Below, one piece after another: positions 58,666 to 64,000 of a stretch of 64,000 nt of DNA. Within the stretch, counting starts at the first letter, position 1. Each line of letters opens with the position of its first letter. The translations under genes and the position numbers were made by a program. The DNA is from Cheilinus undulatus. Lineage: Eukaryota > Chordata > Actinopteri > Labriformes > Labridae. The stretch spans positions 38,839,789 through 38,903,788 of the forward strand of contig NC_054869.1 in the NCBI RefSeq assembly GCF_018320785.1. The letters are read 5' to 3'. The notes below the pieces were generated by a model. It made no database searches. It was not told where the DNA came from and was given only the letters and a program-made list of their open reading frames with translations.

Positions 58666-59859
58666 CCTTTGGTGTTCTCCATCAGCAGATTGAAAATTGA
58701 AATTTATATGATGGCATATCTGTGGTCAAAGATGGTGCTTAACTTCTTTTCATTTCTTATTGGAGGCTTTACAGTAACAGTATTACAAGTGCCATTTTCT
58801 GTTTGAATGCAGTCATACAGCTTTAGATTTCAAATCCAAGAGAATAAACAAAGTCCAAGTTTCCACAGTTCTTTGTGTGTTATAGAACAAGTGCTTCTTA
58901 GTTTTTCTCACTCTCTCCTGAGTAAAAACAACACTTTCATAAAGGGGCTAGGCAACGCTACACTGTTAAAAACCATGCCCTCTGTTTTGCCGACTAAGTC
59001 ACAAGACCTGCTATCGTGTCAGGGACACTTGTGGCTGTCAACAGGACGCTCTGTTTGTTTACTCTGAGATAAATAACAGGCACAAAACAAATTATACCCT
59101 GGTCATCTTTGTGGGTTTTGATTACAACAAAATGTGGGCTGAATATTAATGATCTGATAAAATGTTCCCGAAACATGATCCAAGGAACAGTCTCTCCAGC
59201 CTCATTCTGTTTTCCCCACTGTACTTCATTTATAAGGAATGTTTTTCATTTGAACAGAGATGATGCATTATAACTGCTTTACCTTAATCGTCTGCAGGAT
59301 ACCTGATGTGTTTTGAATATGACATGACGAGCTGAGGATTATTACACTCGGGAACAATAGATCAGACTGTGCTGAGCCTTTTGACATTTTAAAGATTTAT
59401 TTTTTGCCAATGTTATTTCAGAAAATAAGGTCTTACCCACAAACCAAACCTGCTTTGGAGGATCAATTCTAACCTTTACTTTTAAAGTATATCTTAAGGT
59501 AGTGGAGAATATTAGAGTATCATGCAGGCAGGCTTTTTATTGACTATAATATTTTCTTGAATGTGCAACTGACAATGTAACGTCAGACAATCTTTTTAAA
59601 GTTTTATCAAAGTGCTTTTGTCCTTCTCTCTGCCTAATGAGCACAGAATGTTTTTTTTATCATAAATGTTAAGCTTCTCTGTTTGATTCTGCATGAATTT
59701 GTGACATTAAAAATCACAGAATATTTCACAAATGTCCATTTTATAACAACCAACTAAAAGTATACCTCATGTTAGAGTTATGTTTCTTTCTTTTCTAATT
59801 TTCTGAAACTACATTGTATAAGATCTGCTGTGAGTTTGTTTTGTCCTGGACCTTTTCCT
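58666..59859. other. Intergenic sequence upstream of ptger4
   Basis: AT-rich; no gene or repeat boundary recognised. Confidence 0.3.
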
Positions 59860-60215
59860 CAGCTGATGAGGGCTGTGAAAAGAGGGAGGGGAGGGACTGA
59901 ACCCTACAGGAAGCTTAACAGCATAGCTTTATTTCAATGAAGTCACTGCTGTCTGCAGCATGCTTTTCCCTCCCTGTCTGGTCAGAGAAACCTGCTTCTG
60001 TCTTGCACAGCCAGATGAGGATTTATTAGTGACACATTACTGCAGTAGCCAACAGGATGCTCTCATCAGGGTTGATTTTTGAAAGTTCTTGGCCTATTTT
60101 TTTCTGGTTTTGGCAATGCTGTCCAGCCGCCTTTTAAGTGTGAATAAGCATCCAACTTTAGACTGGAGCAACTGGCGTTAAAGTTTGTTTTTATTGACTC
60201 GTCTTTAAGGACACA
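59860..60215 (+). promoter_or_regulatory. ptger4 5' flank and probable promoter region
   Basis: This stretch has fewer repeats than its surroundings and carries a purine-rich Sp1-like run (GAGGGAGGGGAGGGA near 59884). No TATA box or clear acceptor is visible immediately before the ATG. Promoter status is inferred from position only. Confidence 0.3.
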
Positions 60216-60998
60216 ATGAATAATCAGTCGATGACAGGGAGGACCATGGTCCCCACCATTCCGTCTGTTATGTTCATTTTTGGTGTAGTTGGGAACGTCA
60301 TCGCTATCGTGGTTCTTTGTAAATCTCGCAAAGAACAGAAAGAAACCACGTTTTACACGCTGGTGTGTGGGCTAGCTATCACTGACCTGCTCGGCACTCT
60401 GCTAGCCAGTCCGGTCACCATTGCCATTTACGTGAAAGGATCCTGGCCCGGAGAGGACCCACTGTGCCAATACTTTGGATTCTGCATGCTCTTCTTCTCC
60501 CTGGCGGGGCTCAGTATCATCTGTGCCATGTCTGTGGAGAGATACATCGCCATAAACCATGCCTACTTCTACAATGACTATGTGGACCAGAAGCTGGCGG
60601 GTCTGACTCTCCTGGCGATCTACATTTCCAATGCGCTCTTCTGCGCACTGCCCATCGTCGGCTTTGGGCAGGTGAAGAAACAATACCCTCAAACTTGGTG
60701 TTTCTTAGAGTGGAGGAGCAACAAGACCAGCGACGCAGCTTACTCTTACATGTATGCGGGTTTCAGCTCTCTTTTAACTCTCGTGACTGTTATCTGTAAC
60801 GTGCTGGTGTGCGGGGCTTTGATCAGGATGCACCGGCGTTTTGTGCGCAGAACGTCGCTGGGAACTGATATGGCGCGCAACGTGGACCCGCGGAGGAGAG
60901 GACGAAGCTTCGGGCATCTAGCTGGTGCAGAAATTCAGATGGTGATTTTACTGATAGGAACGTCAGCAGTGGTGCTTATCTGCTCCATACCACTTGTT
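60216..60998 (+). other. ptger4: ptger4 coding exon 1 (TM1 to TM6)
   Basis: It encodes residues 1-261, ending in CSIPLV at a GTAAGT donor in phase 0. The ATG at 60216 is the only start giving the short extracellular N-terminus. RTSLGTDMARNVDPRRRGRS is a shortened third intracellular loop compared with mammalian EP4. Confidence 0.93.
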
Positions 60999-62054
60999 GT
61001 AAGTTCTGTTTTTTCTCAGCTAATTTTTGGCATTTTCTGCCTTTTACGCACGTTTTACGCACGGCTTTTTACCCACTTCCCGTGTTTACTCTACTTGATG
61101 CATTATTGTTATGTATTTTATGTGAAATAGGAAGAAATCCTGAAAATTTATTGATGCTAAATAAGTCCAAAATCGTTAAAATTTTACGCCACTCACCTGC
61201 GCTTTTTTCTTTGCTTTTTTAATCCATTACGCACTTTTTACTCTCTAAGCATAGACACATTTAGTTTTACATAGTTGCACTCATTTGTTTGTGTAAATTT
61301 ATCTCATCCTAGCAAATCTAACCTGTGATTTTCGATATTTTCTGCCAAAGTTTTCTCTTGGCTCCCCTTACTTTCAGCTGACACTCTATTGTGTTTTGGT
61401 TAGTGTCTTTGGTACAGAAAACACACACCCAAAAATCAGTCATCTATTGTTTCCACTCAGCCTGTGTCATCTTGTCCCATGCAGGCTCGTGTGTTTTTAA
61501 ACCAGCTGTATAAGTTTCCAGTGGAGCTGAGGTTAGACAAAAATCCTGATCTTCAAGCAATACGCTTCGCCTCCTTCAACCCAATCCTTGACCCCTGGAT
61601 CTACATCCTGCTCCGCAAGGCTGTCCTCCTCAAGCTCATTGAAAAAATCAAGTGCTTATTTTGCAAGATAGGAGCACAAAGGCAACAGAGACAGGGAAAC
61701 TGCCACTGCATAGATGCTCATCAGCTCTCCTCGGTCATCTCAAACCGGGACTCACACTCTCTTGTTTCCAACGACCTGCGAGATGTCAGCAGCTCCTCCC
61801 AGACTTTCCTCTACCTGCCTGAGGGAGGCGGGATGTACGCTGGAGGCTGTCAGACAGCAAACAGACTCTCTGGTTCTAGACCTTCATCAGTCAGAAACTC
61901 TCAAGCTTCTCATTCGTCTGAGCAGGGGACTGCTGAGGCTGGAAATGGAAAAAGGACAAATGAAATCAGGGACGGGTCAGCCTTACAGTGCCCAAAGGAT
62001 TCAGCACTTCAAATGTCATTGAGAACAGAGACAGTGGAGGAAAAATGCATCTGA
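60216..62054 (+). CDS. ptger4: Prostaglandin E2 receptor EP4 (Gs-coupled GPCR), two coding exons
   Basis: Join 60216-60998 and 61485-62054, giving 1353 nt and 450 aa (human 488). It is a class A plasma-membrane receptor that binds PGE2 and raises cAMP through Gs. TM1 starts near residue 14. The TM3 E/DRY motif reads ERY at 108-110. C84 and C162 (in the prostanoid ECL2 block YPQTWCF) should form the disulfide. The TM7 segment is QAIRFASFNPILDPWIYILL; R288 there is the ligand-anchoring arginine of prostanoid receptors. N3 and N169 are in N-glycosylation sequons. The Ser/Thr-rich tail ends EEKCI, close to human. The single intron lies in TM6, the position shared by prostanoid receptor genes. The EP4 identity is firm. 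Teleosts have several ptger4 paralogues, and which one this is cannot be decided here. Confidence 0.95.
61485..62054 (+). other. ptger4: ptger4 coding exon 2 (TM6 end, TM7, tail)
   Basis: The acceptor CATGCAG ends at 61484. It starts ARVFLNQLY, matching human VRVFVNQLY. An AG at 61460 would add eight in-frame residues but has no counterpart in the family. It encodes residues 262-450 with a Ser-rich cytoplasmic tail and KCI end; the stop TGA is at 62052-62054. Confidence 0.92.
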
Positions 62055-63240
62055 CTGAACTCCAATAAGTGCTCAGATGACCCTGTCTACTGACTGACTT
62101 CTTTATAAAGGAAAATTTCAAACCTCTGAAGACAGAGGAAGGCACATAAAAATAACTCCTTTTTTTGGAGTTGTTAGTTGAAGTCAGAAGGGAAAAACTT
62201 GAAGCTTAAATGTCCTGTGTTCTCTGTTTTAGCACACAGCTACCTCAAGTGATGACTAAATCTGACTGTAAGCAGATCGAAGCCTTTTGTCTCAGCCCCC
62301 TTCTTTATGACTCAAGTGTCACTGATGGAAAAGCTCCTAATTTTAACAGCATTGTTCAATGTTGTGGAAATTTTGTGGAATTTGAGGTTGAATCATTACG
62401 GAAAATGAAAGTGGTGTTGAAAGTGATCCATGTGAGTAATCGCTGACATGTGCTACTCTCATTGTAAAAACTGAATCAACTAAAAAAACATCATTGTAAG
62501 GTGAAGGACATGTGATGGTCGGTCAATGACTAGAGTGCAGTATTATTATGTGGTGAACATAGAGTTTTTGTTTCTAACTGTGGGGTGCACGCAACTACGT
62601 GTGTCATCTTCAATTACGAAAGTGAGTTTCCATTTCATAAGGAGCAAAAAAGGACTCATATGCCATGGTCAGACTATTTGAATCTAATCCCTAGGGGCCA
62701 AAATTAAGGGTAAAGCTGGGCTTAGGGACTTCACTTCACTTAGTGCATTTTCTTTCAGTAAGGCACAAGATTTCTGTGTTTTTTTTTTTTTTCTTTTCAA
62801 ATTTAAGTTGACAGGGAGCACTTTCTGCCGCTACAGATAATGCATCATTATTCAGCTAACATATATTTTTCAATGTTTGTTTGTATGGGAACAAATATGA
62901 AGGAGGTAAACCAATGCCAGACACTATAGCACTTGTAGCCTAGGCTGTTTTTACTTACACCTGTCCTGAGATAAACCTTAAAAATACTTAAAAATAAGCA
63001 GCAAATACACAAGTGACAGTACACATCAAACTCAACAATATGACTGGTACAAGATGCAAAATATCATAAATGTTGCTAAATATTAGGTATTAAGATGAAG
63101 TTAATTCCTCACACATGCAGGGTCTAGAAAACACACTATTGTTTGCATTAAAATTATTCTTCTCTGAGCAAGTTAGTTGCAAAAATTACTTCTCCTAACT
63201 GATGATCCATGCTCAAACAGTTTTGTGCACTTTTTTATTG
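62055..63240 (+). other. ptger4 3' untranslated region and flank
   Basis: No canonical AATAAA was found close to the stop. An ATTAAA at about 63147 is one candidate. The 3' end of the transcript cannot be placed from the sequence. A poly-T run lies at about 62780-62792. Confidence 0.3.
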
Positions 63241-63244
63241 TGTG

Positions 63245-63425
63245 TTAGGGCTGGGCAATATATCAAGGCTAGATATGTGGATATATTTTTACATAAGATA
63301 AGACAATTTAGTTTATATAAGGGCTGTCAAGATTAGTCAAGTTAATTGCACTTAAATCAAAGCCTACAATCACTTCACTTTTTTAATCATGATTAATCAC
63401 ATGCCTTATTGTCCCTTTCACTACA
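63245..63425. repeat. Two adjacent hAT-type repeat fragments
   Basis: GGGCTGGGCAATATATCAAGG (63249) and GGGCTGTCAAGATTAGTCAAG with TTTTAATCATGATTAATCACA (63321-63402) are ends of two common fish DNA-repeat families lying side by side. Confidence 0.55.
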
Positions 63426-63469
63426 TGTCAGTTAAGGCATGCCAAATTCTACCTGCAGCCACAATGGGG

Positions 63470-63840
63470 TAAAATAAGTCCACCACTGAAGTATTAATTT
63501 TGGCAGCTATTTTTAATTTCATGGTAAATCATGGTAGTGTGTTGTCTGCACTCTGCCAAACCTGGGGTCCCTGCTTTCTACAGCTGAGAGGCAGAATAGA
63601 TACAGATGTACTGTTTTTTGACAGATTTACCCACAGTGGAGAAATATAATGGATTTTGAATGTCCGACAAAAACTAAATTACATTTAAGTTTAGTTTAAG
63701 TCATCTTGACGAAAACTAAATTTAGTTTTTGTCAGTTTTAGTCATCACAGATCTATTTTTGTTAGTCTATTTTTTGTCATGGAAAAAAAGTCTGTCAATG
63801 AACATTTTTAGTCATAGTTTTAATCGACAAAATTAACACT
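63470..63840 (-). repeat. 'TTAGTCATAGTTTTAATCGACAAAATTAACACT' repeat, copy 2
   Basis: The end at 63840 (AAAATTAACACT) is the inverse of the end at 51027. TTGGCAGCTATTTTTAATTT at 63502 matches, inverted, AAAAATTAAAAATAGCTGCC near 51113-51132, so the two copies share more than their tips. Confidence 0.65.
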
Positions 63841-64000
63841 GCACCACAGCTCTTTAATGTCTCATTTCACTTAAAAAATAATCTACAGAAAGCTCAGTGG
63901 ACAGGTCAGAAGTCCATTGCAACATTCCCTTAGTTCATTTTCAATCCATAACAAGTTCCTTTTTTCCGTGGTGAAGTTCATTTTAAATCTTCTGTTTGCC

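Noticed and set aside
61461-61484. Alternative ptger4 acceptor at 61460 adding eight residues
   Set aside because: It would insert residues in TM6 between CSIPLV and RVFLNQLY, which are adjacent in EP4 receptors.
1-64000. CRISPR array, bacterial operon, rRNA or viral sequence
   Set aside because: The window is vertebrate throughout. The short tandem units at 14.1-15.4 kb are imperfect and inverted, not spaced direct repeats.

Overview
This is vertebrate genomic DNA, most likely from a spiny-rayed (percomorph) teleost. It has short GT-AG introns, three fish-like orthologues of tetrapod genes, and an intergenic background full of Tc1/mariner, hAT-like and other repeats of kinds familiar from fish genomes. 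The species cannot be named from the sequence. All coordinates and splice sites were read by eye, with reading phase checked across every junction. No alignment or database search was run.

Three protein-coding genes are supported, all on the + strand. (1) znf366 (DC-SCRIPT), coding exons between 10098 and 18706, is an eleven-finger C2H2 repressor of 791 aa with a PFDLS CtBP-binding motif. A 5' untranslated exon may lie at about 4200-4470. The poly(A) signal is at 19639. (2) mrps27, 11 coding exons between 26738 and 41977, encodes a 420-aa mitochondrial small-subunit ribosomal protein of the PPR type. Its poly(A) signal is at 42203. (3) A ptger4 paralogue, two coding exons between 60216 and 62054, encodes a 450-aa prostaglandin E2 receptor EP4. 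The genes have unrelated functions (transcription, mitochondrial translation, lipid-mediator signalling), so their proximity is a matter of synteny, not of a pathway.

Layout: 1-4.2 kb is repeat-rich 5' flank with a TTA-flanked MITE and an inactive Tc1 copy. 4.5-10.1 kb is the presumed first intron of znf366, with a TTAA-flanked element ending 85 bp before the first coding exon. 10.1-19.7 kb is znf366, whose introns hold a 1.3-kb foldback structure. 19.7-26.7 kb is a repeat-dominated spacer in which the ptcd2 gene expected from the human order is not visible. 26.7-42.2 kb is mrps27, with a Tc1-type element in intron 6 and a hAT-like insertion with 8-bp target duplications in intron 10. 42.2-60.2 kb is an 18-kb spacer with LINE, Tc1 and unclassified repeats, including a cluster of local duplications at 56.8-57.6 kb. 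60.2-64 kb is ptger4 and its repeat-rich 3' flank.

I found no CRISPR array, rRNA, convincing tRNA, viral sequence or gene cluster suggesting a new biochemical system. The most unusual items are the foldback structure, the two element insertions with intact target duplications, an unclassified two-copy repeat, the 57-kb duplication cluster, and the replaced C-terminal tail of Znf366.
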